Source: Chloroflexota bacterium
Lineage (GTDB): Bacteria > Chloroflexota > Anaerolineae > Anaerolineales > Villigracilaceae
Assembly: GCA_023459215.1 (NCBI GenBank)
Contig: JAEWVF010000079.1
Span: forward strand, 1-64,000
Reading direction: 5' to 3'
DNA length: 64,000 bases
Part shown: in pieces, positions 43,372 through 51,900 of the stretch
Numbering within the stretch: position 1 is the first letter of the stretch
Layout of the letters: every line of letters starts with the position of its first letter
Translations under genes and position numbers: made by a program
The notes under the pieces: generated by a model
The model's input: the letters and a program-made list of their open reading frames with translations, nothing else
Told to the model about the DNA's origin: nothing
Database searches by the model: none

Positions 43372-43819
43372 AACGCTCCGCAAAGTGTTCTTGCAGCGCC
43401 AGCAGGCCAGCCAATGCCTGCTGGCGTGTTTTTTCGTCCAAATCAAGGGCGGCAAACTCATCCTCGTCGAGCACGACCTGGCGGCCGTCCACCGTCACCC
43501 ACAGGTCGAGGGCCAGGTCGACATATGAAATCGTATCGGGGGCATCCCAAACCGCCGGAAAGCCGACATTGCAATACCAGCCCTTGATTTGATCATCGTC
43601 GCGGTCATGGATCTCGAAAATGTTATACCAGCGGTCGGTATAAAACAACTCAACAAACCGGTCATGCTGCTTCAGGAAAATCCCCTGGAAGGGTGTATCA
43701 TCGCGGTTAAAGAGCGCCTCCAGGCGCACAAAATCAGGGCCGCGTTCCAATTCACGTCCGGTGTAGGTCCAGCTAATCTCGCCGTCCGGCTTGCGTTTGT
43801 GTACGGTAATCCCGGTCAC
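43361..43819 (-). CDS. DUF402 family protein (second copy)
   Basis: A 152-residue protein with the DUF402 core: LKQHDRFVELFYTDRWYNIFEIHD, then GWYCNVGFPA and the acidic metal block SYVDLALDLWVTVDGRQVVLDEDEF. It is shorter than the copy at 31313-31957 and closer to the RNase-associated/phosphohydrolase type. Its start overlaps the ABC ATPase stop by 4 bases, so it is the last gene of that operon. The link to thiamine transport is unclear. Confidence 0.85.
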   Translation of the reverse strand: MTGITVHKRKPDGEISWTYTGRELERGPDFVRLEALFNRDDTPFQGIFLKQHDRFVELFYTDRWYNIFEIHDRDDDQIKGWYCNVGFPAVWDAPDTISYVDLALDLWVTVDGRQVVLDEDEFAALDLDEKTRQQALAGLLALQEHFAERFRS

Positions 43820-44775
43820 GGCAGCGCCTCCACGTTGAAAACATCCAAATGCACCAACTCGCCCACCTGCGGGGCCTGCGGCAGCAGGAAATACCAGCCA
43901 TTCTGCAACTCCACCCGGAACACGTCGCCGCGAAAAACCACATCGACTACCATCCCGCTGACCGTCCCGCCGGTGGGGACACGCACCGCCTGGGGACGCA
44001 GCAAAAGCGTTTTATGCAGGTCCAGGCCCGAGGCGTGCAACGCCCCGCCGCCTTCCCCCGGTTTAACGACATTGCCCAACCCGAGAAAGGACGCGACCCA
44101 CCCGTTGGCCGGCCTGGCAAAAACTTCGGGCGGAGTCCCGGCCTGGGCAATCTGACCGTCGCGCAGCAGGATAATGCGGTCGGCCAGGCTAAAGGCCTCC
44201 TGCTGGTCATGGGTAACGTAAATGGCAGGGATGCCCGCCCGGCGCAGGATTTGGCGCAATTCCCCGAGCAGGGATTCCTTCAAGGCGCGATCAAGCGCGC
44301 CGAGCGGCTCATCCAGCATCAACAAGCGCGGACGGGGCGCCAGGGCGCGCGCCAGGGCCACGCGCTGCTGCTCGCCGCCGGAGAGTTCCGTCACCCGGCG
44401 CTGTTCAAACCCGGTCAGGTGAACCAGTTCCAGGCACTCGCGCACACGCCCGGCAACATCCCCCGCTGTTTTTTGCACACGCAGCCCAAACGCGACATTC
44501 TCGAAAACCGACAGGTGCGGGAAAAGCCCGTAATCCTGGAACATCAGACTGAAACGCCGCCGGTAAGTCGGAATCCCGGCCAGCGATTGCCCGTCCCAGG
44601 CCAATTCGCCGCTCTCGGCCTGTTCCAGCCCGGCGATGATGCGCAGGATGGTCGATTTGCCCGAGCCGGAAGCGCCCAGCAGGCAAACCGTTTCACCCTG
44701 CGCAACCGAAAAGGAAATCCCTTTCAGCAGGGGCTGGTTTTCATAGGTTTTGGTCAGGGAAGTGATATTAAGCAT
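43816..44775 (-). CDS. thiQ: ABC transporter ATPase, probable thiamine importer component (ThiQ-like)
   Basis: A 319-residue ABC ATPase with Walker A GASGSGKST, Q-loop LMFQDYGLFPHL, signature LSGGEQQRVALARAL, Walker B LLMLDEPLGALD and H-loop YVTHDQQEAF. Residues after about 235 form a TOBE-like domain, making it longer than standard ThiQ (about 235) and closer to Fe3+/putrescine-type ATPases. Assignment to thiamine import rests on its nearness to ThiB and ThiP. A SulP gene separates it from ThiP. Confidence 0.78.
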   Translation of the reverse strand: MLNITSLTKTYENQPLLKGISFSVAQGETVCLLGASGSGKSTILRIIAGLEQAESGELAWDGQSLAGIPTYRRRFSLMFQDYGLFPHLSVFENVAFGLRVQKTAGDVAGRVRECLELVHLTGFEQRRVTELSGGEQQRVALARALAPRPRLLMLDEPLGALDRALKESLLGELRQILRRAGIPAIYVTHDQQEAFSLADRIILLRDGQIAQAGTPPEVFARPANGWVASFLGLGNVVKPGEGGGALHASGLDLHKTLLLRPQAVRVPTGGTVSGMVVDVVFRGDVFRVELQNGWYFLLPQAPQVGELVHLDVFNVEALP

Positions 44776-44826
44776 AGCAGCGGATGCGCCAGGAATATCC
44801 TTTATACCCGCAAACCGGAGAACAAA

Positions 44827-46500
44827 TCAAGCCTGGCCAAGCCCTGTTTCGCAGAAGTTGCAGCCGCGGCGCTCGGCCTCGACAATCGCTTCATCGCTGG
44901 CCCAGAAGAAATTCTCCTCGCCAATTTGCTCCACAAGCCCGCCGCGCTGCATCATCCTCAAGGCGTTTTCATGTACGCCTGAGAACATCAGGGTGCCGCC
45001 CTGGGCATGGATTTTTTCATACAGGCGCTGGATGGCTTCCAGCCCGCTGGTATCGACCAGCGGCACGCCGCGCATGGAGAGAATCAGCGCATGGGTATCT
45101 TTCAGATTGGTAAAGGCCTCGTTGAAGTGGCCGGTGGCGGCGAAAAACAATGGCCCGGTCAGGAAAGCCACGCGCACATGGCGGCATTTTTCGCTAGTTT
45201 GAATGCCTTTTGTACGCAATTTTTGTGGGTCAACTTCGGTTACAGTGACATCCAGAGTTGCGATGTTGTTCAGAAACATGGCCCCCGAAAGGAAAGCCCC
45301 CACCAAAATCGCCTGGGTCAGGTCGAGGGTGATGGTGGCCAGCAGGGTAATGCCAAAGGTAATGATGGCGGTCTTGAAGCGTTTGCCGAAGATAAAACGG
45401 ATGGCCTCCCACTCGTTCATGCGCCAGGCAGTGACCATCAGCACGCCAGCCAGCGCCGCCAGCGGAATGCGGGCCATGACCGGCGCGAGCAGGAACATCG
45501 ACAGCAGCAAGCCAATCGCGTGGATGATGCTGACCATGCGCGTCTGCCCACCGCTTTTAATGCCCACGCTGGCGCGCGCAATCGCCGCCGTGGCCGGGAC
45601 GCCGCCAAAAAACGGGATGACGATATTGCCAATTCCCTGCGCAACCAGTTCCTGGTTGGCCTGCAAGCGGATGCCGGTCATGTTCGAACCAACCGCGCCG
45701 CACAACAGGCTTTCGATTGCGCCCAGGGCAGTAATCGTCAGCGCCGGGGCGATAAAATCGGGCAAATCAGTCCAGGGGATTTGAAAAAAATCGAGGCGAT
45801 CGGCCAGGAAAAGCGTGCGCGGGATTTCGCCAATCATACCCACATCCCAGCCCAGAACAGCGTTCAGGGCTGTAGCCAGGATGATGCCCAGGAGCGAGGC
45901 CGGGAATTTGGCGTTGAGTTTCTTCGGCCAGAGAAGCATGGTCAGGATAACAACACATCCCAAAGCAACGGCGCGCCAATCGGGGCTGAAACCGCCCTTG
46001 AAGTAACCCAGGAATTTGAAGGCGGCAGATTCCGCCCCGGCGGTCTGGACACCCAGAAAGCTGTCAATCTGCCCGATAAAGATGATCAGCGCAATACCCG
46101 AGGTAAACCCGGTAATAACTGGCGAGGGGATAAAAGCGATGAAACGGCCCAGGCGCAGCAAGCCGATGACCGTCAGCAAAACCCCGGCGATCAAGCCCGC
46201 CACCCAAATACCGGTCAAACCGTACTTTTGCACCAGTAAAATCAAGACCGCGCTCATCGCACCGGTCGGGCCGCTAATCTGGTAAGGCGCACCCGAAAGC
46301 GCGCCAATCAGGAATCCTGCCAGGATGGCCGTCACCAATCCGGCTGAAGCGCTGGCCCCGGAAGCAACGCCAAAGGCCAACGCCAGGGGCAGGGCTACCG
46401 CCGCCACCGTCAAGCCGGCCAGGGCGTCCTGCTGGAACTTTGCAAACGAATAGCCGCGAAACTCATCGCGGTAGAGTTGCGCCAAATTACGTCTTGGCAT
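44827..46500 (-). CDS. SulP-family anion transporter with STAS domain
   Basis: A 557-residue SLC26/SulP protein: about 12 membrane segments, with LAGLTVAAVALPLALAFGVA and SGPTGAMSAVLILLV as family signatures, and a C-terminal STAS domain (about 430-545) with LSMRGVPLVDTSGLEAI. Family members move sulfate, bicarbonate or other anions. It lies between the thiP and thiQ-like genes in the same direction, with gaps of 158 and 51 bases, so it may have its own promoter. The anion cannot be predicted. Confidence 0.9.
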   Translation of the reverse strand: MPRRNLAQLYRDEFRGYSFAKFQQDALAGLTVAAVALPLALAFGVASGASASAGLVTAILAGFLIGALSGAPYQISGPTGAMSAVLILLVQKYGLTGIWVAGLIAGVLLTVIGLLRLGRFIAFIPSPVITGFTSGIALIIFIGQIDSFLGVQTAGAESAAFKFLGYFKGGFSPDWRAVALGCVVILTMLLWPKKLNAKFPASLLGIILATALNAVLGWDVGMIGEIPRTLFLADRLDFFQIPWTDLPDFIAPALTITALGAIESLLCGAVGSNMTGIRLQANQELVAQGIGNIVIPFFGGVPATAAIARASVGIKSGGQTRMVSIIHAIGLLLSMFLLAPVMARIPLAALAGVLMVTAWRMNEWEAIRFIFGKRFKTAIITFGITLLATITLDLTQAILVGAFLSGAMFLNNIATLDVTVTEVDPQKLRTKGIQTSEKCRHVRVAFLTGPLFFAATGHFNEAFTNLKDTHALILSMRGVPLVDTSGLEAIQRLYEKIHAQGGTLMFSGVHENALRMMQRGGLVEQIGEENFFWASDEAIVEAERRGCNFCETGLGQA

Positions 46501-46658
46501 ATTCTTTTCTCCTTAAAACATAAAAATGTCCGCAAAGGCTCATGCTCCCCACGGGCGTCCTTTGTGTCAAAACAGCCTGTATTCTACTACCATTTTCCCG
46601 CCAGGGTGTGAATGCGCCGCTAGAAAGAACACACAACAGGCCCGCCAGATACCAATTT

Positions 46659-48365
46659 TTACAGTTCGCTGGAAGAGACGCGCAACTTTTCAATCAGGAA
46701 AATACCCAGGCCGGTCAGGAGCATCAAGAGGGTCGCCATGGCCATGGCCTGGCCATAGTTCAGTCCGCCGGGCTGGGACAAGAAGCGGTAAATGGCGGTT
46801 GGCAGGGTCGGATATTCGGGACGTGAAAGCAGGGAAGCCGCGCCAAACTCACCCAAAGAAACGGTAAAGGCCAGCGCCGCCGCCGAAAAAGTGGCGCGGG
46901 CCACAATCGGAAAATCGACCCGCCGCCAAACCTGCCAGGGATTCGCGCCCAGGGTGCGCGCCGCCTCGCGGTAACGCTCGGGAATGGTCGCCAGGGCCGC
47001 CGACAGGTTGCGGATGACAAACGGCAGGGCGATGGTGGTGTGGGCGAGGGGAATCAGCAGGGGCGAGGTAAGCAGGTTGAAGGCAAACGGCTGAAACGGA
47101 AGCGGAAACGAACGGTTAAAAGTAACGATAAATCCAAGCCCCAGGGTAACTGCTGAAGCGCCGAGCGGCAGCATAATCAGCGGATCGAGCAAGGCGGTGA
47201 AACGGCCCGGGCGGGCAAGCACCGTCGCCGCCGGGAAACCCAGCAGGAGTGAGAGCGCCACCGTCAGCCCGGCATAGCCCAACGAATTGAGCGCGGCCTG
47301 GGCTGGCGGAACGTAAAAGAGTGAGCCACGGCGATTGATGAACAGTTCGCGGTAGTAATCGAGCGTTAAAAGCGGCTGAGGCTCCGCCCGTGAAACCTGG
47401 GCGCGGTCGGCTTCGAGGCGAGTCACTGAACGCAGCGGCAGGGAGGAGAGTGGGAAAAAGAAAAATGAAAAGTAAAAGACGAAAAGTAGCAGGATTCCTG
47501 CGCGCTGGAAAAGGGTACGCGGCTTGCGCCGGGCAGCCGGCTGCAAACCAGGCTTGACCTGGGCGGTGACGCGGGTCACATAACGGCTGTAGAGCGTTGA
47601 AAGGCCGAGGGTGCAAAGCAACTGGATGACGGATAAGAGCGCGGCGGCCGGCAGGTTGAGAAATTGCAGTGCCTGGAGGTAAATCTCGACTTCGAGGGTG
47701 GAATATTTGACGCCGCCCAACAATAAAATCACGCCATAGCTGGTGAAATCGAAAAGAAAGACCAGCAGGCTGGCGGCCAGGATGGCCGGGCGCAGCAAAG
47801 GCAGGGTCACGCGCCAGAGCGTCGTCCAGTGGTCTGCGCCGAGCGCGTGGGCTGAATCGAGCAGGCGCACATCCAGCCCGGCCCAGGCATCGCCCACCAG
47901 GCGGATGACGATGGTGGCGTTGTAGAAAACGTGGGCGGTGAGAATCGCGCCAAAAGTGCCGAGGAAGACCAGGGAGGGCAATCCGGCCTCGGCCAGGAGC
48001 AGGTTGAGCCAGCCGCGCGGGCCAAGCAGGGCGCTGAATCCGGCAGCGACCACCACGGTCGGCAGCATGAAGGGGATGGCGGTCAGGGTACGCAGCAGGT
48101 TTTTGAACGGGAAATCGAAACGGGCAAAGAGAAAAGCCAGGGGCAGGCCAAAGGCCAGGGTCAGCAGGGTCGAGGCCAGGGCCTGGAAAAAAGTGAATCG
48201 CAAAACAGCCCAAAGCCGCGGGTAGAACGATCCGCCCGGCGAGAGCAGGAAGCCGGGATCGAGGCCGAGGGTCAGAATCCGCCCGAGGGGCAGGAAAAAG
48301 AAAATCCCCAGAAAGAGGAGAGCAGGCAGCAGCGCCCACCCTCCCCAACGCAAACGCAGGTTCAT
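46659..48365 (-). CDS. thiP: Thiamine ABC transporter permease (ThiP-like, fused two-domain)
   Basis: A 568-residue fused permease with about 12 membrane segments and an EAA loop in each half (SAHALGADHWTTLWRVTLP and AARTLGANPWQVWRRVDFP). This double layout is that of ThiP and FbpB. It should import thiamine or its phosphates delivered by ThiB. The ATG shares one base with the ThiB stop (TGATG), indicating coupled translation. Riboswitch control upstream supports a thiamine substrate. Confidence 0.88.
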   Translation of the reverse strand: MNLRLRWGGWALLPALLFLGIFFFLPLGRILTLGLDPGFLLSPGGSFYPRLWAVLRFTFFQALASTLLTLAFGLPLAFLFARFDFPFKNLLRTLTAIPFMLPTVVVAAGFSALLGPRGWLNLLLAEAGLPSLVFLGTFGAILTAHVFYNATIVIRLVGDAWAGLDVRLLDSAHALGADHWTTLWRVTLPLLRPAILAASLLVFLFDFTSYGVILLLGGVKYSTLEVEIYLQALQFLNLPAAALLSVIQLLCTLGLSTLYSRYVTRVTAQVKPGLQPAARRKPRTLFQRAGILLLFVFYFSFFFFPLSSLPLRSVTRLEADRAQVSRAEPQPLLTLDYYRELFINRRGSLFYVPPAQAALNSLGYAGLTVALSLLLGFPAATVLARPGRFTALLDPLIMLPLGASAVTLGLGFIVTFNRSFPLPFQPFAFNLLTSPLLIPLAHTTIALPFVIRNLSAALATIPERYREAARTLGANPWQVWRRVDFPIVARATFSAAALAFTVSLGEFGAASLLSRPEYPTLPTAIYRFLSQPGGLNYGQAMAMATLLMLLTGLGIFLIEKLRVSSSEL

Positions 48366-49429
48366 CAGCGAACGACGGCTTCCGTCCAGGCTTCGATCCA
48401 GGCCTCGCGCTTGGCGTCAATCAGTTCAGGCGCAAGCGTGGCGGGTGAGGGCGCGATCTGGGCATATTTGATGAAGGCTTCGGGGAGCTGGGCCTGGCCG
48501 TTGACCGGGTAAACGAACATGTTGAGCGGCATATCCTGTTGGAAGGTTGCGCCAAGCATAAAATCGACAAATTTTTCGGCCAGGGCGCGGTTCTGGCTGC
48601 CCTTGAGGATGCCGACAAATTCCACCTGACGGAAACAACCGTCGAGAATCGAGGCGGTAGGCGACTCATCCAGCGGCTCGGAGGCGAAAACAACTTCGGC
48701 AGCCGGGCTGGAGGCGTAGGAAACGACCAGCGGTTGGGGGCCCTGGCCGGAAGAGGCGCTGAAATTGGTGTAGTAAGCGGTTTCCCAGCCATCGACAACC
48801 GAGACGCCGTTGGCACGCAGGGCTTTCCAGTACTCGATGTAACCGGGATCGCCATATTTGGCGATGGTGGCCATCAGGAAGGACAGACCGGGCGAAGAAG
48901 TGGCGGGATTCTCGACAACCAGCAGGTCTTTGTACTCAGGCCTGGTCAGTTCGTCGAGGCTTTGCGGGACGGCCAGGCCTTTTTCAGCAAACCAGGCCTT
49001 GTCGTAGTTGAGGCAAACATCGCCAAAATCAACCGGCAGGGCGCGGTTTTCGGGATCGAGCTTGAATTCGGCGGCGATATTGGCCAACTCAGGCGAGGCA
49101 TACGGCTCGAAGATGCCGGCTGCCAGGGCGCGCGAGAGGAAGGTATTGTCGACCCCATAGAAAACATCGGCCAGGGGCGCATCCTTGCTCAGGATGGCCT
49201 TATTGAGCGCGGAGCCGGTGTCGCCACTCTTGAGAAAAGTAATCTTGACGTTGTTGGCTGCTTCGAAGGCGCGGATGACCTCTTCGCTGGCGGCAAAAGA
49301 GTCGTGGGTCATGACGGTCAGGGTTGCCGGGGCGGCGCTGGCGGGTTGGCTGGGCGCAGACTGTTCCGCTGGTGCGCAGGCAGCCAGCAGCAAAAGCAAT
49401 AGGGATAACGACAGTAAAAGCTTTTTCAT
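48365..49429 (-). CDS. thiB: Thiamine-binding lipoprotein (ThiB-like)
   Basis: A 354-residue lipoprotein: signal MKKLLLSLSLLLLLLAAC with lipobox Cys, an Ala/Pro/Ser linker, then a type 2 periplasmic-binding fold with TLTVMTHDSFAASEEVI, VFYGVDNTFLSRAL, PVDFGDVCLNYDKAWF and GLSFLMATI. TxMTYDSF-like and DFGDVCxNYDK motifs mark the ThiB/TbpA family, which binds thiamine and its phosphates. It is anchored outside the membrane and works with ThiP. It follows the pyrophosphokinase gene by 21 bases. Confidence 0.9.
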   Translation of the reverse strand: MKKLLLSLSLLLLLLAACAPAEQSAPSQPASAAPATLTVMTHDSFAASEEVIRAFEAANNVKITFLKSGDTGSALNKAILSKDAPLADVFYGVDNTFLSRALAAGIFEPYASPELANIAAEFKLDPENRALPVDFGDVCLNYDKAWFAEKGLAVPQSLDELTRPEYKDLLVVENPATSSPGLSFLMATIAKYGDPGYIEYWKALRANGVSVVDGWETAYYTNFSASSGQGPQPLVVSYASSPAAEVVFASEPLDESPTASILDGCFRQVEFVGILKGSQNRALAEKFVDFMLGATFQQDMPLNMFVYPVNGQAQLPEAFIKYAQIAPSPATLAPELIDAKREAWIEAWTEAVVR

Positions 49430-49450
49430 GGATTTTCTCCTGTTTTGGTT

Positions 49451-50092
49451 TTATTTTTGGCGAGTATGAATGCAAAGCAACAGCCCGGAGGCAATGCTGA
49501 CCTGGGCTTGCGAGACGGTCATCCGGTTGCTGATGCCACGGGTACGATATGGGGAAAGGGTTTCAGACTGGAGCGGATACTCCAACCCGGCGGTCACGAC
49601 TCCTGTGACGGGCATGCCCCAGGGCAGGAGCGATACCGTATCGCCGGGCGCGCCGTTGATTTCGGTCTGCTGGCGGATAAAGAAGGCCTCCGTCAAGCCA
49701 TCCTCGGCGCGGACATCGGCGGCGATACATTCTGGCGCGGAAAGCAGGCTGAGCACGCCAAGGGACTGATCCAGGCGACCGCCATAGGCCCCCAGGACCA
49801 GGATTGGGCGGTATCCGGCCTGCAATGCAGTTTGCAGGGCCAGTTCGAGGTCAGTCTCGTCCTTGGCCGGCGGATGGCGCTCCAGGCGCGCTCCGGCGTT
49901 GGCAAATGCAACCAATTCCGCTTCGGAGAGCGAATCAAAGTCGCCGATGATGCGTGTGGGGGTCAGCCCCAGGCAGGCGGCATGGCGCGCGCCGCCGTCG
50001 GCGGCAATCAGGACATCCTCGGGGCGAATTAACGCGCGCATCCGCTCCAGGTCGGGCGGCTCGCCGTTGGCAAACAAAATGGCTCGGGGCAT
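49451..50092 (-). CDS. thiN: Thiamine pyrophosphokinase
   Basis: The 213-residue enzyme has the TPK catalytic motifs IAADGGARHAACLGL, IIGDFDSLSEAEL, KDETDLELAL and GAYGGRLDQSLGVL. It transfers pyrophosphate from ATP to thiamine to give TPP. As the first gene after the TPP riboswitch it is turned down when TPP is plentiful. AGGGAGGA, the 3' arm of the terminator hairpin, lies 7 bases before the ATG and is probably its ribosome site. Confidence 0.92.
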   Translation of the reverse strand: MPRAILFANGEPPDLERMRALIRPEDVLIAADGGARHAACLGLTPTRIIGDFDSLSEAELVAFANAGARLERHPPAKDETDLELALQTALQAGYRPILVLGAYGGRLDQSLGVLSLLSAPECIAADVRAEDGLTEAFFIRQQTEINGAPGDTVSLLPWGMPVTGVVTAGLEYPLQSETLSPYRTRGISNRMTVSQAQVSIASGLLLCIHTRQK

Positions 50093-50121
50093 AAAAAAAT
50101 CCTCCCTGGTGGAGGGAGGAT
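50093..50121 (-). terminator. Riboswitch expression platform: terminator that contains the ribosome site
   Basis: On the minus strand ATCCTCCCT-CCACC-AGGGAGGAT is a perfect 9-bp hairpin, followed by TTTTTTT and then the ATG of the pyrophosphokinase gene. The 3' arm AGGGAGGA is a strong Shine-Dalgarno sequence 7 bases from the ATG. The hairpin can therefore stop transcription and also hide the ribosome site. Confidence 0.85.
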
Positions 50122-50139
50122 GTTCAAGCGCAAAATAGG

Positions 50140-50226
50140 CATCCCTCCGCCGGTACTAACCGGATCAGGTTCTGCGGGTCGAGCGCGTTACGCTCCTCTC
50201 AGCCTGTTGGGCAGGCTCCCCGTTGG
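50140..50226 (-). ncRNA. TPP riboswitch (THI element)
   Basis: The minus strand carries the conserved TPP-aptamer blocks in order: GGGGAGCC, CAGGCTGAGAGG, CGACCCGCAGAACCTGATCC, GGTTAGTACCGGCGGAGGGA. The CTGAGA and ACCTGATC segments contact the pyrimidine and pyrophosphate of TPP. The spacing is normal. It precedes the hairpin at 50093-50121 and controls the thiamine salvage and uptake genes. Confidence 0.95.
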
Positions 50227-50248
50227 GTTGTTGACGTTCAAGGTTTGT

Positions 50249-50277
50249 ATTGTAATCGAAAGCAGGAGAATTATCAA
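50249..50277 (-). promoter_or_regulatory. Sigma-70 promoter of the thiamine operon
   Basis: On the minus strand TTGATA (50272-50277) and TACAAT (50249-50254) are separated by 17 bases; each matches five of six consensus bases. Transcription would start at about 50242, some 16 bases before the TPP aptamer. Confidence 0.75.
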
Positions 50278-50282
50278 ATTTG

Positions 50283-50288
50283 GTAAAA
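50283..50288 (+). promoter_or_regulatory. -10 element of a probable leaderless transcript
   Basis: TAAAAT ends 7 bases before the ATG of the lipoprotein gene at 50296, with no ribosome site between. The start codon would be at the transcript's 5' end. No good -35 was found at 16-18 bases upstream. Confidence 0.45.
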
Positions 50289-50295
50289 TCATTCC

Positions 50296-51900
50296 ATGCG
50301 CGCACAAAAAAACTTTCTGGCATTTGCCCTTATTCTCTCCATCCTGACGGCTTGCACCCGCGCCGCCCCAGTCGAAACCGCCCTAACCCCGGTAGCCCCG
50401 GCCAACGTGGCCCTGCCCACCCTGGCGCCAGTGCAGACCTTCCTGCCGCCAACGCGCGCCGCCGGAACCCCGCTGGCCAGCCCAACGCCGGATGTAAAAC
50501 TGGTTCTGCCAACGTTCACCCCGCTCGCGCCCGAGCTGGCCAGCCTGGATACCGCCACGCCCGGCCCGGTGACGTACACCGTCCAGGCTGGCGATTATCT
50601 CGGGCAAATTGCCGAAAGCTACGGGATCAGCGTGGAGGAACTGGCCGGGGCGAACAACCTCGATCCGGTTTACGGAATCATCTATCCGGGCGATGTGCTG
50701 CTGGTCCCGGTCAGCCCAGAGCAGGCTGCCGCCGTTGTCCAGGCGACGCCGGTTTACGCTACAATTTCTTCCAACTATTTCAAAATCATCCCCGATTCGG
50801 AACTGGTCTATTCGCCGCTCGGAACCCTGCTGAACATCGAGGCTTTCGTGCGCCAGCAGGGCGGCTACCTTGCTTATTACACCCAGGAGGTCGAGGGCGA
50901 ATCGTTGAGCGGCTGGCAAATCGTGCGCCGCATCGCCTTGAATTATTCTGTCAACCCGCGCCTGCTGCTGGCGATCCTGGAATATCGCAGCCAGTGGGTG
51001 AGCAATCCCAACCCGGCCCCCTCGACCCTGGATACGCCCATCGGCTATATCGATGAGACGCGGGTGGGGCTTTACCGCCAACTGGCCTGGACCGCCGACA
51101 AACTCAACGAAGGGTTCTACCGCTGGCGTGAAGGTCAGGTCACTGCCTGGCAACTGGCCGACGGCACAGGAATCCTGGCGCAGCCCGGCATCAACGCCGG
51201 GACCGCCGGGGTGCAAAACCTGTTCGCCAAGCTGGATGACCAGGCAAGCTGGGAGATCGACAGCGGACCAAACGGCCTGTATGCCACCTACAGCAAAATG
51301 TTCGGCTACCCTTTCGATTGGGCTATCGAACCGATCCTGCCTGAAACCCTGAGCCAGCCAACCCTGATCCTGCCTTTTGAGCCGGGCCAGTCCTGGTCGT
51401 ATACCGGCGGCCCGCACGGCGGCTGGGATAGCGGCTCGGCCTGGGCCGCGCTGGATTTTGCGCCTCCCGGCGAGCCGATGGGCTGCGCCCAGACCGAAGC
51501 GTGGGTAACGGCTGTCGCCGATGGAAAAATCGTCCGCTCTGAAGCTGGAGCGGTCGTGCAGGACCTGGATGGCGACGGGCTGGAGCAAACCGGCTGGACT
51601 ATCCTGTACATGCACATCGAGACCCGCGACCGTGTCCCGGTTGGACAATTTGTCCGCGCCGGGGAACGCATCGGTCATTCCTCCTGCGAAGGCGGTTTCT
51701 CAAACGCCAACCACCTGCACATTGCCCGCCGTTACAACGGGGTGTGGATTGCCGCCGATGCACCCGGCCTGAACTTCGTCATGGATGGCTGGGTGGTCAG
51801 CGGCCAGGATCGCGAGTATTTCGGGTTCCTGAGCAAAGACGGCGTCAGCCTGGAAGCCTGGGAAACGGTCGGACCGATCAACCAAATCCAACGCCCATGA
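50296..51900 (+). CDS. LysM/M23-domain lipoprotein (first of three tandem paralogues)
   Basis: A 534-residue lipoprotein with signal ending LSILTAC, a Pro/Thr linker, LysM at about 95-140 (VQAGDYLGQIAESYGISVEELAGANNL), a central helical domain with SVNPRLLLAILEYRSQW that resembles lytic-transglycosylase-like folds, and a C-terminal M23 (lysostaphin-type) domain. M23 zinc ligands appear as GGPHGGWD...LDFAPP and HLHIARR. It likely acts on or binds cell-wall glycan. The next paralogue overlaps by 4 bases. Confidence 0.85.
   Translation: MRAQKNFLAFALILSILTACTRAAPVETALTPVAPANVALPTLAPVQTFLPPTRAAGTPLASPTPDVKLVLPTFTPLAPELASLDTATPGPVTYTVQAGDYLGQIAESYGISVEELAGANNLDPVYGIIYPGDVLLVPVSPEQAAAVVQATPVYATISSNYFKIIPDSELVYSPLGTLLNIEAFVRQQGGYLAYYTQEVEGESLSGWQIVRRIALNYSVNPRLLLAILEYRSQWVSNPNPAPSTLDTPIGYIDETRVGLYRQLAWTADKLNEGFYRWREGQVTAWQLADGTGILAQPGINAGTAGVQNLFAKLDDQASWEIDSGPNGLYATYSKMFGYPFDWAIEPILPETLSQPTLILPFEPGQSWSYTGGPHGGWDSGSAWAALDFAPPGEPMGCAQTEAWVTAVADGKIVRSEAGAVVQDLDGDGLEQTGWTILYMHIETRDRVPVGQFVRAGERIGHSSCEGGFSNANHLHIARRYNGVWIAADAPGLNFVMDGWVVSGQDREYFGFLSKDGVSLEAWETVGPINQIQRP

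Noticed and set aside
45007..46239. Plus-strand open frame of about 410 codons
   Set aside because: It is antisense to the SulP gene, very rich in Gln/Asp/Arg and without motifs.
47116..48420. Long open frame of about 430 codons on the minus strand
   Set aside because: It overlaps the ThiP gene in another frame, is Pro/Arg/Ala-rich and has no domain; it is a by-product of GC-rich codon use.
50383..51678. Minus-strand open frame of about 430 codons
   Set aside because: It is antisense to the first LysM/M23 lipoprotein, whose signal peptide and domains are clear.
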